A stretch of DNA of 64,000 nt from Plotosus lineatus (Eukaryota; Chordata; Actinopteri; Siluriformes; Plotosidae), in contig CM045735.1 of assembly GCA_024760905.1 (NCBI GenBank), forward strand, positions 24,568,749-24,632,748, read 5' to 3'. Shown here piece by piece: positions 12,216 through 25,921 of the stretch. The position numbers and the translations under genes are program-made. Below the pieces are notes generated by a model that saw nothing but the letters and a program-made list of their open reading frames with translations, did no database searches and had not been told where the DNA came from. The first letter of the stretch is position 1; the number at the start of each line of letters is the position of its first letter.

Positions 12216-12289
12216 GTCTTTTTCCCTGTGGTCCAGTTTTCTTTTTTTAATGTGTTTGAAATGTACTCATGTAGCATTTTAAAAAAATG

Positions 12290-12716
12290 AAAAAGCCTGA
12301 GGCCGAGTTTATTCATAGTTGTCACTTACAGAAACTGCAACATGGCATAAGCACACCACTTTTAGGAACTTGATACATCTGCACTATTTACAGAATGGTG
12401 CAAAATTAAAGAAAATGAACACTGCACTGGCTGACAACCTGTTTAAGCAAGATTTTAAGAAAAATACATATTGTAGGTCAAGAGGAGATGAGAGTTCTGT
12501 ACCAATCAATGCTGCATCTATAAACTTGGTTTTTCTTGACCTTGCTTTCACAGCCAAAGACCAAAGTTTCACGTGAATGCTGAACTTGTATGGGGCAAAT
12601 ACCCAGCACATACAGATGGTGGTATTAAATACACGCATGTTCTGGGTAATCAAGGTGTAATCGCTTTGTGCACAATACATGGAGGGTGTTTAGTACTCAG
12701 GAGCTTATTACACAAC
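12290..12716 (-). other. tcerg1: tcerg1 3' UTR (approximate end)
   Basis: Follows the tcerg1 stop directly. The only good minus-strand AATAAA I see downstream lies at 12313-12308, which would put cleavage near 12285-12295. The end is inferred, not observed. Confidence 0.6.
12308..12313 (-). terminator. tcerg1: candidate tcerg1 poly(A) signal AATAAA
   Basis: AATAAA on the minus strand (TTTATT on plus), 404 bp past the stop codon. U-rich sequence follows on the minus strand. Canonical hexamer; its use is inferred. Confidence 0.55.
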
Positions 12717-12918
12717 TTATTTGGTTGAACGTCTTGTTGGCTCTGATGCTGTTGGTGGTGGTGGGGGTCCACGGCGATCCAGATCTTCTATATAGAACAT
12801 GGTGAGTTTACGACGCTCCTCAGGGACACACTCGAGGACTAGATAACGTTTGTCATTCTGTAGGACCTTCTCAATGTCCTTCAAGTGCTGGTCTGACTCC
12901 TGGATCAGTCTCCGGGAT
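12717..12918 (-). CDS. tcerg1: tcerg1 last coding exon: FF6 and C-terminus
   Basis: Acceptor TTTTGTAG|ATCCC, stop TAA at 12719-12717. Encodes [37 protein letters not shown] and the diagnostic proline tail [20 protein letters not shown]. This C-terminus is nearly invariant in vertebrate TCERG1 and fixes the identity and frame of the gene. Confidence 0.98.
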
Positions 12919-15900
12919 CTACAAAAGAAAGCACCAAAGGAACAGTTCACTAGTGATTAGAAATTGTCTTTCATTAAAAGTCAAAAAGTCATGTTTTGAA
13001 CGAAAACCACACAACACCGGGACTTAAAGATTAAAAATTCATGATATTGGAAAACTTGACATGCTACTGCATCTGAATTTTGGCAAATAAAATCAAAATG
13101 CGCAGAAGCAGATGCAGACAGCCAAGCCAACTTACATGTCCAAGTGCAAAAAAGAGCAATTTTGATTCTTAAAATTTTTAATTTTTTTTTATTGATTTAA
13201 CCCATGCATTTAATCCATCCAAAGTGAACACACACACACACAGAGCAGTGGGCTGCCACACAATGGAGCACTCGGAGAGCAGTTGGGGATAGGTGTGTTA
13301 CTCAACGGCACTTCAACATTGAAGGTGGAGGAAGGAAAAGCACAGCTCCCCCACGCCCCGCACACTACATACTTTTCCTGCTGGTTCGGGAATTGAACCA
13401 GCGACCTTTCAGTCCCAAAGCCGCTTCTTTAACCATTTGCCACAGCTGCCCTCCATCATTTGTATTTTACACAATTCTGACAGCTACAGTACTTTTCCAA
13501 CATTATCGAGACACTTCAGAAAGAGCAGGGGCAGAAATCAACAAACGGTGCCCCATTTGATAAGAAGTGCACTCAATATTGTGCGTGCATTATACGGAAA
13601 GCTCTCGGATGCACCTATAAGCAAGTCACTAATATGAGAAAAAATAAATTCAGTTATCCATTGAAAAACAAAAACCACATGGTTCCATTCAGCATAGCAT
13701 CATTTTTCAGACATTTTAACTCCCTTAATCGGTGCCTTCACTTGTTTATTCCATTTGTCCTCTTGCTTTATAGAACAGCCGCGTCCCCCGGTTCTGTTTT
13801 TGTCCGTCTATGGTGAGAGGCATGTAAAATTACCATTGCTGACTTTATTTGATATTTTTAGATCTCTTTAGTTATTCATTGCTATCAGGGTATAACCACC
13901 ATTTTTACCAATATGTGATTTGACCAATCCCAAAAAGAGTGAAAATTGCCAGGGGTCTGGGGGCGGAGCCCGCCGAAGCGCCTGGATTTTCAGCACTTTC
14001 TCATGCAAAAATAACATTACACAAAACAGCAGTAAAGACTATTTCCTTTAATATAATTAGACAATTTCCAACATTCTTCACCCACCTCAATGTACATGTA
14101 CTCGTCCTTATCAAAAAATTAGCATACTGTGATAAAGTTCATTATTTTCTGTAATGTACTGATAAAAATTAAACTTTCATATATTTTAGATTCATTGCAC
14201 ACCAACTGAAATATTTCAGGTCTTTTATTGTTTTAATACTGATGATTTTGGCATACAGCTCATGAAAACCCAAAATTCCTATCTCAAAAAAATTAGCATA
14301 TTTTATCCGACCAATAAAAACAAAAAGTGTTTTTAATACAAAAAAAGTCAACCTTCAAATAATTATGTTCAGTTATGCACTCAATACTTGGTCGCGAATC
14401 CTTTTGCAGAAAAGACTGCTTCAATGCGGCGTGGCATGGAGGGAATCAGCCTGTGGTACTGCTGAGGTGTTATGGAGGCCCAGGATGCTTCGATAGCGGC
14501 CTTAAGCTCATCCACAGTGTTGGGTCTGGTGTCTCTCAACTTTCTCTTCACAATATCCCACAGATTCTCTATGGGCTTCAGGTCAGGAGAGTTGGCAGGC
14601 CAATTGAGCACAGTAATACCATGGTCAGTAAACCATTTAGCAGTGGTTTTGGCACTGTGAGCAGGTGCCAGGTCGTGCTGAAAAATGAAATCTTCATCTC
14701 CATAAAGCTTTTCAGCACATGGAAGCATGAAGTGCTCCAAAATCTCCTGATAGATAGCCGCATTGACCCTGCCCTTGATAAAACACAGTGGACCAACACC
14801 AGCAGCTGACATGGCACCCCAGACCATCACTGACTGTGGGTACTTGACACTGGACTTCAGGCGTTTTGGCATTTCCTTCTCCCCAGTCTTCCTCCAGACT
14901 CTGGCACCTTGATTTCCGAATGACATGCAAAATTTGCTTTCATCCGAAAAAAGTACTTTGGACCACTGAGCAACGGTCCAGTGCTGCTTCTCTGTAGCCC
15001 AGGTCAGGCGCTTCTGCCACTGTTTCTGCTTCAAAAGTGGCTTGACCTGGAGAATGCGGCACCTGTAGCCTAGTCCACTGCTTCCACAGGTACCCCAAGG
15101 TCTTGAATCGACCCTTCTCCACAATCTTCCTCAGGGTCCGGTCACCTCTTCTGGTTGTGCAGCGTTTTCTGCCATACTTTTTCCTTCCCACAGACGTCCC
15201 ACTGAGGTGCCTTGATACAGCACTCTGGGAACAGCCTATTCGCTCAGAGATTTCTTTCTGTGTCTTACCCTCTTGCTTGAGGGTGTCAATGATTGCCTTC
15301 TGGACAGCAGTCAGGTTGGCAGTCTTACCCATGATTGAGGTTTTGAGTAATGAACCAGGCTGGGAGTTTTTAAAAGCCTCAGGAATCTTTTGCAGGTGTT
15401 TGGAGTTAATTGGTTGATTCAGATGATTAGGTTAATAGCTCGTTTAGAGTACCTGAACATGATATGCTAATTTTTTGAGATAGGGATTTTGTCACTGTCC
15501 CCCCCCCAGTGCGGCTAACTGGGTTATCAAAGGCGGGCCATGTCTCTCACTGTCTATGGTGAGAGGCATGTAAAAGAACCATTGCTGACTTTCGTAAAGA
15601 GTAGGCTGCAAAGTCATCAGCGTGTTTCTGTCCCTTGCTTAAAAGAGTTGTGACAGGAAGGGCATCCGACATAAAAACCTCTGCCAAATCAAACGTGCGA
15701 ATCAGATGATTCGCTGTGGCGATTCCCGAGTAAAAGGGAAAAAGCCGAAAGGACGACAGAATGAGCTGTATGCCAAAATCATCGGTATTAAAACAATAAA
15801 AGACCTGAAATATTTCAGTTGGTGTGCAATGAAGCTAAAATATATGAAAGTTTAATTTTTATCAGTACATTACAGAAAATAATGAACTTTATCACAATAT

Positions 15901-16968
15901 GCTAATTTTTTGAGAAGGACTAGTATATGTAACCAAACACTGCTTAGCACTCTGTTCCATACAACTTGAAAATCAACATTCACTGAATTTCAGTTTTCAC
16001 ACAAAATTTTTTCATTCTCCCATGACATGGTCACATGTGGATTTCATGCAATAACGGTTGCATTGTCATTGATCTACTAGTTACTGAACAGTCTGTACAT
16101 GAAAGACATATACAAAGTCTATTTACAACAGTGAACACTTTATCCACACCTTAGCTAACCCTTAGCAGGTTTACACTTGTTTTTAACGTTGATCCTTACA
16201 TGGGCTTTTCTAGCACACTTATGGGCAGCTTGAACTATCCTCTTGGCCTCTGCCTTTGAGCTTTGTTCCTTGGCTCTAATAGCCAGCTTCTGTCTCCTTG
16301 CTTCTCTTTCTACTTCCAACTGCTCCAACTCCTCTCTGTATCGTTTGCTTAAAGTCCTAATCTTCAGACAGAGTCTTCCATTTACTGGGTCCATCAGAGT
16401 GTCTTTTTTCGCAAAATGCTTAACAGCATTAGTTTTCTTAGCTCTGATGGCATACTTTACAGTCTGAATAAAGCTGTAGGTGGCTATGTCCATCCTGTAT
16501 GATTTCATATTCAGAACATCTCCCATTGTGAAGGGACCCTCTACTTGAGGACCATGGAAGCAACTCATCAAAGCCTTGGCCATTTTGGATACTGTAGGAT
16601 ATACTCCCTTGTCAATCAGTGCTGACCAGCAGATGTCTAGTTGAACCTCTCCACCCTGTTTGTCTGTTAATGACAGTCAAAGCAAAATATGCGAGAATGT
16701 CGAAGGCACTATAATATTGTCAGACGTTGTCAATCATCTGACCGGTGACCAGAGGGCGAGGTACCAGAGTAAAATAAAGCAGCTGGGGATTGCCGATCCA
16801 TATCTAATGAGACGTTCAAATCCTTGAACAAAATCCAAATCCACTGGTTGAGAATTACACCTGAGAAAAGTCTATCACTAAACTTACAATATGTTCACTA
16901 AGCCATTTTGTTTTAAACTTTAACACAAATAAATCAATAGACATGACCAAAAAGGAACAACTGATTTT

Positions 16969-17004
<36 letters not shown>

Positions 17005-20000
17005 ATTAGAGCCCTGCGCGGGGCGGGTTTCAGCCCGCAGCCCGCAGGCACAAATTTAAAGTCAGACTTTTTAGTTTGCGGGGTGGGGCGGGTTAATTTG
17101 AAACTTATGTGGGGCGGAGCGGGTTGAGAATGATCCAAGCTTTGCGGGGCGGGCTGTGTCACGGATCCATGCGGGCTGTCCAGAAAAGAAAGAGAACTCT
17201 CCGCTCTGCTGGTGATTCACATCAGTGCAGGCTGAGTTCTAAACGAGTTCAACGGTGCCCTTGCTCACGTCAAAGACCGGAAGTCTGTATAACCCACAAG
17301 TACAATACTTTCGGTTTTGAACGCCTCACATATTGAGGTTTTGGACATGACATCACAGGGTCACGTGGCTTTTGTTTATCTGCCATATTGGACAGCATGA
17401 TCCGGACAGCGCTAGCTCATTCAACATTGCTAAACCTTTTAAAATAGGTAATAGTGGTTCAACATTACCCAACTGGATGCTGTTTGTCGATTACTGACTT
17501 CCCCGGAGTGATACAAAATAACCAGTGAGTATGGTTATATCGTGTTGTGCTGTTGGCTGTGCAAATAGACAGATGAGTAAGCCTGCACTGTCATTTTATC
17601 GTTTTCCATCTGACCCGGAGAGAAAAGCCAAATGGATCGCAGCGGTAAATAGGAAAGACTGGAATCCTACAGAATACATTATTAGGCTGTTGCAAAAAAT
17701 TGTTGATTTTAATGTAACTTTTTATGGTTTGAATGAATTAAAGGTTGAATGTTAATATGTAGTTGTGTTGTGTGAACTGTGGGGCGGGGGCAGGCTCAGA
17801 ATTAGAAACTCACTGCGGGGCGGGGCGGGCTGTGGGCCAAGTTAGAATTTCACTTACGGGGCAGGGTGGGCTGACCTACAAGGGTAAAAGTGTGGGACGG
17901 GCTGCGGACCACAATTCTAATTTGCGGGAGCGGGCTTGTGATCTTGGCCCGTGCAGGGCTCTAATATGTATATATTCATAAGAGCAAATTTAATTTTCTT
18001 AAGGTCTAAACCCAAACAATTATGATTAAAATTAATACTTTGTGCTGCTCTTTGTGCCATGAATTCTTTAAGGGCATGGACTTCATCACGGAAAAACAAT
18101 ATTCTCAAACAAACTGGATTCGTCTTTCAACTTTTGTTAAGGCGATGCTTCCTTCACAGAGTCCACAGCTTGTTACAGTCTGTGAATGGCATCCTAAATA
18201 CAGGCACAAGCAACGATTAACCCCTTACCCGGCAGAGACGAGTATACTCGCAATCACCCAAATTGTATTTTCCAGTCATTGACGAGTTAACTCGCCAAAA
18301 CTTACGCTTTCAAAACCAGAGGGAAGCGGCTTTACTCGTCATTTCTATTGATGCCTGAGGATGTTATCGTACACTACTCATCATCATATGCCTCAAAAAA
18401 ATGAACTATGGCATCTCAAGGCAACGTTAGACAAGAGGTAAGCGGCGAACGCTTTCGACTCAGTAACCCGCAAAGAGTCAAAGGGGAGTGTCGCGCTTTA
18501 GAATCGGTACTCTCGGCCTCTTATTTTACGATTTCCTTGAAATTTCTCGGCATCCCTTATCCCAATGGATAACAGTGATGACAACAGCGATACTGAAGCT
18601 TCTCTTAGAGGCTTGGATACGTCTGATGAGAGTGCCAGCTCATCAGAAAATGAATATTCAAGCGAAAATGAAGATGATGAACTGATTGACGCAAGAAATT
18701 GCACATAATGCCTCACACATCTCAAATTTCGTCTACAAATCATACGTGACATCATCACAAAGTATGGATCAGAACTGCCACCACGGAGATCCCCAGGTAG
18801 ACCATCAGCAGGTGCAGTAAGTACACGGAATACACCTGGACATTTTCCCAAGGAAATCCCGCCAACAGAGAAAAAGGCAAATCCAACAAAAAGATGTGTT
18901 GTATGCAGTCAGAAACGTGACCATAGAGGGAAACCAATTAGGAAGGAGTCACAGTATATGTGTAAGATGTGCCTTGTACCTTTATGTGTGGTTCCATGTT
19001 TTGATAAATATCACACACACTGACTGTAATTTCTTTTGATTGTAATTTCTTTTCTTTTTTTTTTTTTTTTTTGAATAAAAAAACAAAAAACAAAGTTGAA
19101 TAATCAATCGTGTAAGATGTGTCTTGTACCTTTATTTGTGGTTCCCTTTTTTGATAAATATCACACATAAGACTGTAATTTCTTTTGATTGTAATTTCTT
19201 TTCTTTTTCTTTTTTGAATAAAGAGCAAACTTGAATAATCAATCGTGTATTCTTCATTACATTAATTTTTGGTGACAAAAAAATAAATAAAAATGTGCTA
19301 AAAAAAAGGAAAAAAAAGGCGAGTTATCTCATCTCTGCTGAAAGGGGTAATTTCAAATTACAGTTGCATGCAAAAATAGATGAAAAATTAAAAATAGACT
19401 TGAATTTTGTATTCAGCATAAAGTAAAGAACTTAAAAAAAATTGGTCTGAAAAAGGAACGTTTTTGTCAAAAAAAATGGTTGGTTAAGGGGTTAACTGGC
19501 ACCTGTGGTACTAAAAGCTGTGACATCGACAAACAAATATAACTCAAACATGCCATTTTGGGCAGATCAAATAACGAATTACATTAATTTCCATGTTGAA
19601 ATCATTTAAAAGGTTATCTGGAAGGATGTTTGGCTATCCTCAGCGAATTAATTATACTGGTTCCGGATAAAAATAACAGGATGCCAAACTCTATAATAAT
19701 TATAATAATATTTCCTGTTTCCAGTAGGTGGTGTTATAACTACGTGGGTATTGGCAGGGCTACATGTTTGACCAAAACCCTTTAAAATCTGTGAAATTTG
19801 GGACAAATTGAACAGAGCACAGACAAGTTCCAATTATCCAGCAGCTGATACCGCAGCAGACACTTTTTCAAAATGCCGAACAATAATGACCTCTTTTCCT
19901 TCCGGCTGTTCCGTTCAGGGGTCGCCACAGCAAATCATCTGCCTCCATCTCAAGCCATCCTCTGCATCTTCTTCTCGTACACCAACTACCTTCATGTCCT

Positions 20001-23000
20001 CCTTCACCACATCCATAAGTCTCCTCTTTGGTCTTCCTCTAGGCCTTTTGCCTGGTAGTTCCAACCTCAGCATCCTACTACCAATATAGGACCCTATTTG
20101 GTATAATGGCTCATTTTGTCCAGAAAAAATGTGCAATTGGAAAAAATGGTAAAAGATTGCCGATTCAAACTTAAAATTTAATTTTAATTTAATTTACATG
20201 CATTTGTGGGAAGGTCCTGATCATCATCATCTTTTCCTTTTGGCTTTTCCCTTTTCAGGGGTCGCCACAGTGAATCATCTCATTCACACATTTGATTTGG
20301 CATAGGTTTTTTTTTTTTTTTTTAAACATCAGATGCCCTTCCTGACGCAACCCTTTAGCAAGGGACAGAAACACGCTGACGGCTTAGCAGTCTGCTGTAC
20401 GAAAGTCAGCAATGGTTCTTTTACATTCCTCTCACCATAGGCAGTGAGAGATATGGCCAGCCTTTGATAACCCAGTTAGCTGCACTGGGGGGGACAGTGA
20501 CAACCTTGGGGGGGGGAGAGACACTCGAACCCCCAACCCTAGGATCAGCGATCCAGCGCCCTATACCACTAGGCCATCACTGCCCTGTGCATCGGCAAAA
20601 TTCATTTTCCAGCACTTGCTTCATCCTGAAGTTGCCATATGATTGGAACCAGTCTGTTTTACTGCAACTTATAAAAATTTCCTTAATGCTGAGACATTAA
20701 ATTTGAGTTTATCAATAATGTAAAGTTTGAAACCAATATTCAATGTATGTGTCAATATTAATGTGTCACATTCTTTTTTGTGGTGACATTTTAAGAGTTC
20801 CTGATATGTGGGTGTAACAAATCAGCAACTCTTTTAAAAATCAAAGTCTTTAAAGATTCCTAAGTAAATTTGGTGTGAGAATCAGAACATACCTCCAAGA
20901 ATCGAACAGGAAAATATCAGTATTTGTTTTTTGTTTTTTTTCACTTTACCAAAAGGTGGCACAATAACCTTTCCCAGACACAATATTCACCAGTCATCAT
21001 TAAGATCTTAGAAGTTTACTGAGAACCTTCAGGGTGGTTCAAATAATTCTTGAAATTGCACATAAGTGATTATTTTGCAATTTCCTCAATTTTTCAATTC
21101 TTTTTTGTATAGCTGTTTTCAGAATTAAAGTCAGAATGCCTGAGAAGTATACAGGAGATTGAAAAATGTGCAAGAAAACCATGGTGACTTCGTGTTTTTT
21201 GGTGACTTTTTTTTTTAAATTTCGCATGGCAATTTAGAAAATTCACAATATTGTAGCTACTAAAATTGTTCATTGGTGCATTTGTAGATTTTTTTTTTTT
21301 AAATACAGATGCTTCCCGACTTACGTTCATCCGTTTTATGTTTTTTCGATTTTATGGGTCCCCCCCCCAAAAAAAAGAAGAAAAAAAAAATTTGAGTTTA
21401 GCTGTACCTATGCAGTACGCTGACATAATGACGCTGCGTCATTTGTTTACAAACGACAGACTGAATGGTGCCCTCCTTCTTCCAAGTTCAGTTTTTATAT
21501 ATATCATCTTCCGCTAAGTCCAGGGTCGGGTCGCGGGGGCAGAAACCTAAGCAAAGAGGTCCAGACGGCCCTCTCCCCAGCCACTTCCTCCAACTCTCCT
21601 GGGGGGACACCGAGGCAGTCCCAGACAAGCCAAGACCCCGGGGTCTGTTCGCCTTGCGCCTCCGCTCCTTCTTCACCACGACGGACCGGTACAGGCTCTG
21701 CTTAACAGCAGAGGCTGCAGCGATCCGTCTGTCGATCTCCTGCTCCATCCTCCCCTCACTCGTGAACAAGACCTCAAGATACTTGAACTCCTCCACTTGG
21801 GGCAGGACCTCATTCCCGACCCGGAGGGTGCATCCCACCCTTGTCCGACTGAGAACCATGGCCTCGGACTTGGAGGTACTGATCCTGCTCCCAGCTGCTT
21901 CGCACTCGGCTGCGAATTGTTTCAATGAGATCTGGAGGTCCCAATGTGATGAAGCCAAAAGGACAACATCATCCACAAAAAGCAGAGACGAGATCCGATG
22001 GCCACCAAACCAGAACCCCTCAACTGCGCCGAGAAATTCTGTCCATTAAAAATTAGGAAGGGTGTGATCGGTAGGTACGACCTCTCCAGTCTGAACCCGA
22101 ATGGTGTTTCGTTGTTGGACTTCTGTACTCGTCACAGTTTGTCTATCACGAACACTATGGTCGAACATAAGTGTGCCCATAAGTGTACTTGGCACCAGAG
22201 CACCCTAGGTTGCAGTTTGATGATTGACTTTGTAGTCGTGTCATCGAACTTGCGGCCGTATGTTCTGGACACTCGGGTGAAGAGAGAAGTGAGCGGTCTA
22301 CCGATCACCACCTGGTGGTGAGTGGGCTTCGGTGGTGGAGGAGGCTGCCTTCCAGACCTGGCAGGCCCAAGTGTGTAATCAGGGTAATTTCCACAAACAC
22401 TGTTTACAGTGGAGGTGGGAGCTGTCACCTCAACTGGGGATGTCGTTGAGAGGTGGAGGAATACTTTGAGGACCTCCTCAATCCCGCCAACATACCCTCC
22501 GTGGAAAAGGAAGACTCTGGGGGTTTGGGTGGGGTGGAGGTCACTGAGGTTGTCAAAACACTCCTCGGTGGTCAAGCTCCGGGGTTGGACGAGATCCACC
22601 CGGAATATCTAAGATACAGATAAGATACAGCTTTATTAATCTCACAATGGAGAAATTCACTGGGCTCTGGATGCTGTAGGACAATGTGGTTTTCCTCCTG
22701 GCCATAGCACTCTTGGCCAACTCTATACGTTCCACAGGATTTTGGAGGGGGCATGGGAGTTTGCCCAATCTGTCCACATGTGGATTTGGAGAAGGCTTTC
22801 CACTGTGTCCCTCGAACGATCTTGTGGGGCGTGCTCCGGGAGTACGGCGTTCCGGACTCGATGATGATCGTTGCTGTATCACCGGAGCCAGAGTTTGGTC
22901 CGTATTGACAACAACAGATCGAATTCGTTTCCGGTTGGAGTTGGAGTCTGCCAAGGCTGTCCTTTGTCACCAATTATATATACAGACGCTCCCCGACTTG

Positions 23001-25886
23001 CGTTCATCCGTTTTACGTTTTTTTCGATTTTACTTCCCCCTCCTACCCCCCCCAAAAAAAATAAATAAATAAACAAAACAACAACAAAAAAAAAATTTGA
23101 GTTTAGACGTACCTACCTAGTATGCTGACGTGCAGGCTGAGTACTAAACGAGTTCAACGGCGCCCTTGCGCACTTAAAAGACCAGACGTCCGTATAACCC
23201 GCGCTTTGTTTCAAGCAAGTAAACCACTTTCAGCAAGTGCACTACTTTCGGTATTGAGCGCCTCACATACTGTAAGTATTGATTGGCTGTTTTAAGTTTC
23301 ATGTAAAGTGAGTCGGCTCGGCTTCGTGTCATGTGACCATCTGTAGACCATCGGAACCATTTACAAGCAGAAAAATCGCATCATATAGAATGTTAAAGGT
23401 TATATTTGATACTTAATTAGTGAATTTGATTAAAATTTATCAATTTGAAATTATTTTGCTTTAATTTAATTTATTTGAAATTAATGGTGATATTATTTGA
23501 TTATTTTACAATGTTATGTTTATAATATTTATTTAAGGGTGTTTTATGAAATACAGTAATGGTGATAATGGTATTTATGGATGTAAATTACAGTATGAGC
23601 GTCATATGTCACACGTCATACATCACTGTAATTCAAAAAAATGTTCACATAATTTGCAATTTTACAAAAAAGATGTTGAGAGAGAAATTAGCAGGGTTTA
23701 TGTCACATAAATCAATCTAATTCATGCCACGTGGGGATACCTTGATTATAGCGCCACTCAGTGGTGTACACTTGCCAATCTCGGTAGGTAGGTTCTAAGA
23801 GAAATTTGACTCAAATCTGTTGAAAATAGTATCCACAGATTCATGCAGATCGGGCATGAACTCAGTGGAGAGGTTTGTAAAAGTAGACCTCACATTCAGT
23901 ACAATTACCTGAGGGGGGGAATAACAGGCAGAAATGAGTGTGGTATAAATTGCACGATTCAGTTCACTCCAGGGAACGTCTGGATATAAAAGCTTTACAA
24001 TGTATGATTTTGGAAGTTATAGGCAGGTTTTTATAAACTGTAGCGTCATCAACATCCCACACTCTGTTATGCATGATTGAACTCCACTGGTAAGCACAAC
24101 ACTAGAAATCAATAAGGAATGATGTGGGCACAACAGTAGTGATGGTACTATAATTGGTCAAAATGTAATTTTTGGTGTTTCTTTAGGAGTGCATTACCTG
24201 CTGCTATACACCTTCGTGGCATAAGCACTGAACCAAGACTCGAGCTATTAAATTTATTTAAAGTCTTTAGAATGCATAAACCAAAATCCTCGCGTTCACC
24301 TTGTGCATGTTTTGCACAGGAAATACGAGCTTCCTAATGAATGTCAAGGGCGAGTGCGTTCCCCTGCTTACATCACATGCAGATGTCTGAACTCTGTAAA
24401 AACTAAGTCAGACCGCTGATGGCAGGAAATTTAAAATTCGTACTGCTACTAGCTACTTACATTTACATTATATATTTTATTGAAAATAATGCAATTCATG
24501 ATTTTGTGGACTCGAGGTAATACCTCGACACTGGGAATTCACAATGAGAATAAATAGTAATTTGTCGTTACCTATATGTAATGAACTTTGTTTCTTTTAG
24601 AAGTGTTCTGAAGTCAGCTTTTGCTGTGATGTACTTGTCCTTGATATAATCTTCAAATTCCCTCTGTCTTTTCTATGAAGTAAAGAAAAAGTAATCAGAA
24701 TGACATTGCCTTTTGGGACAGAGAATTCTTTTACACCATGTTTATGTAACAGGCACTCTTACACGATCACTGCTTGAGAACTTGATGCACCTGGGATCAT
24801 CTTTAATGACCTTCTTTACCTCCTTCCATGTAGTGGTCAGTGTGATCTGCACCACAAAAAACAGATATTAAAAGTGATGCACATATTTGATAGGTAGTCA
24901 GAACTTCAGGGGTTTTTTTGCAGGTCGAAAATTATACATTGAATAGAAGCTACAGAACAACACAAGTTGAGTCCAAATTTAATATTCATGTGTTTATCCC
25001 TCTTTGAGCAGAGCAACATCTGTATCAGTTTTTAGAACAGAACGCAACATGGACATGTTTTAGTTGATACTATCTTTAAGACTTGCTTTTAAGATTTGCC
25101 GAAATATATGTGAGGAAGGTGAAATGCATTATGGGATGCCCTTAATTGTTGTTGTTTTGTTTTGAAAGCAGCCTTGGCCAATTTTATCCTCTTGGCCTGC
25201 AAAAAAAAAAAAGACACTTCAGACTGTGGTAATGGCTGATGACCTGAACAGAGGGAGCAACATTGAAACAGAGTACAGTGGTTACTGAGGACAAAAACAA
25301 TGAACTGGAAGATATACAACCAGATTACGAAGCAAGTGCTGCCTGCCAGATGAGGCTCAGTGGATGAAAAGCATGTGTAAGAAGGTTCATTTTGGCATAT
25401 TTAATAACAAATTAATAAATTATGGTAAATTATAATTAATGACAAAAAATTGATGGCTGGTTACCAAGTGACATATCAACAAGTTGCACGAATATCAACC
25501 TGGAGATTGCCGGTTTGAATCAAAGTTTGACATTGCAGTCATTCACAACCAGGAGTCCATGGGAGCTAATCAGCGCAGCTATCACGGGATGTAGTGATGG
25601 CATATACTCACTTCTCTGTCGTTCACATAAATTCGTATGATGGACAGATAGCACTTTCTCTCTGAGTGTGCTAGGTCACCTCCAAATAAGCATGAGCAGA
25701 AGTTCGTAAAGGGGCTGGAGGCAACATCACATGGGGGCATGTGCACGTTTACACCCTTCCCCAGTAACATGGTGGTTGTGTGATAGGAAGGGGAACATTT
25801 AACAGGTTTGGAATTTGATGTGACTAAAATTAGGGGAGAAAATTATTTTTAAAGATTAATCCTTTAACGCCCGAATTATTTTTTGC

Positions 25887-25921
<35 letters not shown>

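Larger units (their letters stand above)
14101..15923 (-). mobile_element. Tc1 transposon, copy 1, carrying a SINE
   Basis: Inverted repeats of about 120 bp, outermost CTCGTCCTTATC and reversed CTAGTCCTTCTC, TA duplications at 14099-14100 and 15924-15925. Minus-strand transposase begins [20 protein letters not shown] at 15332 (paired-type helix-turn-helix, [17 protein letters not shown]), then shifts frame once near 15100-15130. The second frame runs on to KGFATKY with a stop near 14381, and keeps [17 protein letters not shown] and [11 protein letters not shown], the three acidic-residue blocks of Tc1 DD34E. A 5'-truncated SINE (15487-15764) is inserted between the transposase start and the right TIR. 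Confidence 0.92.
18221..19491 (+). mobile_element. internally deleted piggyBac-like element
   Basis: Flanked by TTAA at 18217-18220 and 19492-19495. Ends read CCCCTTACCCGGC and, reversed, CCCCTTAACCAACC, with subterminal gcgagt/actcgc motifs at both ends. It contains the N- and C-terminal parts of a piggyBac transposase but not the catalytic core, so it is non-autonomous. The C-terminal region is partly duplicated (18959-19245). Confidence 0.85.
12919..24571 (-). other. tcerg1: tcerg1 last intron
   Basis: 11.65-kb intron with donor GTAACG and acceptor TTTTGTAG. Contents are listed separately. About 13460-14098 and 23640-24570 show nothing recognisable beyond AT-rich sequence. Confidence 0.9.
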
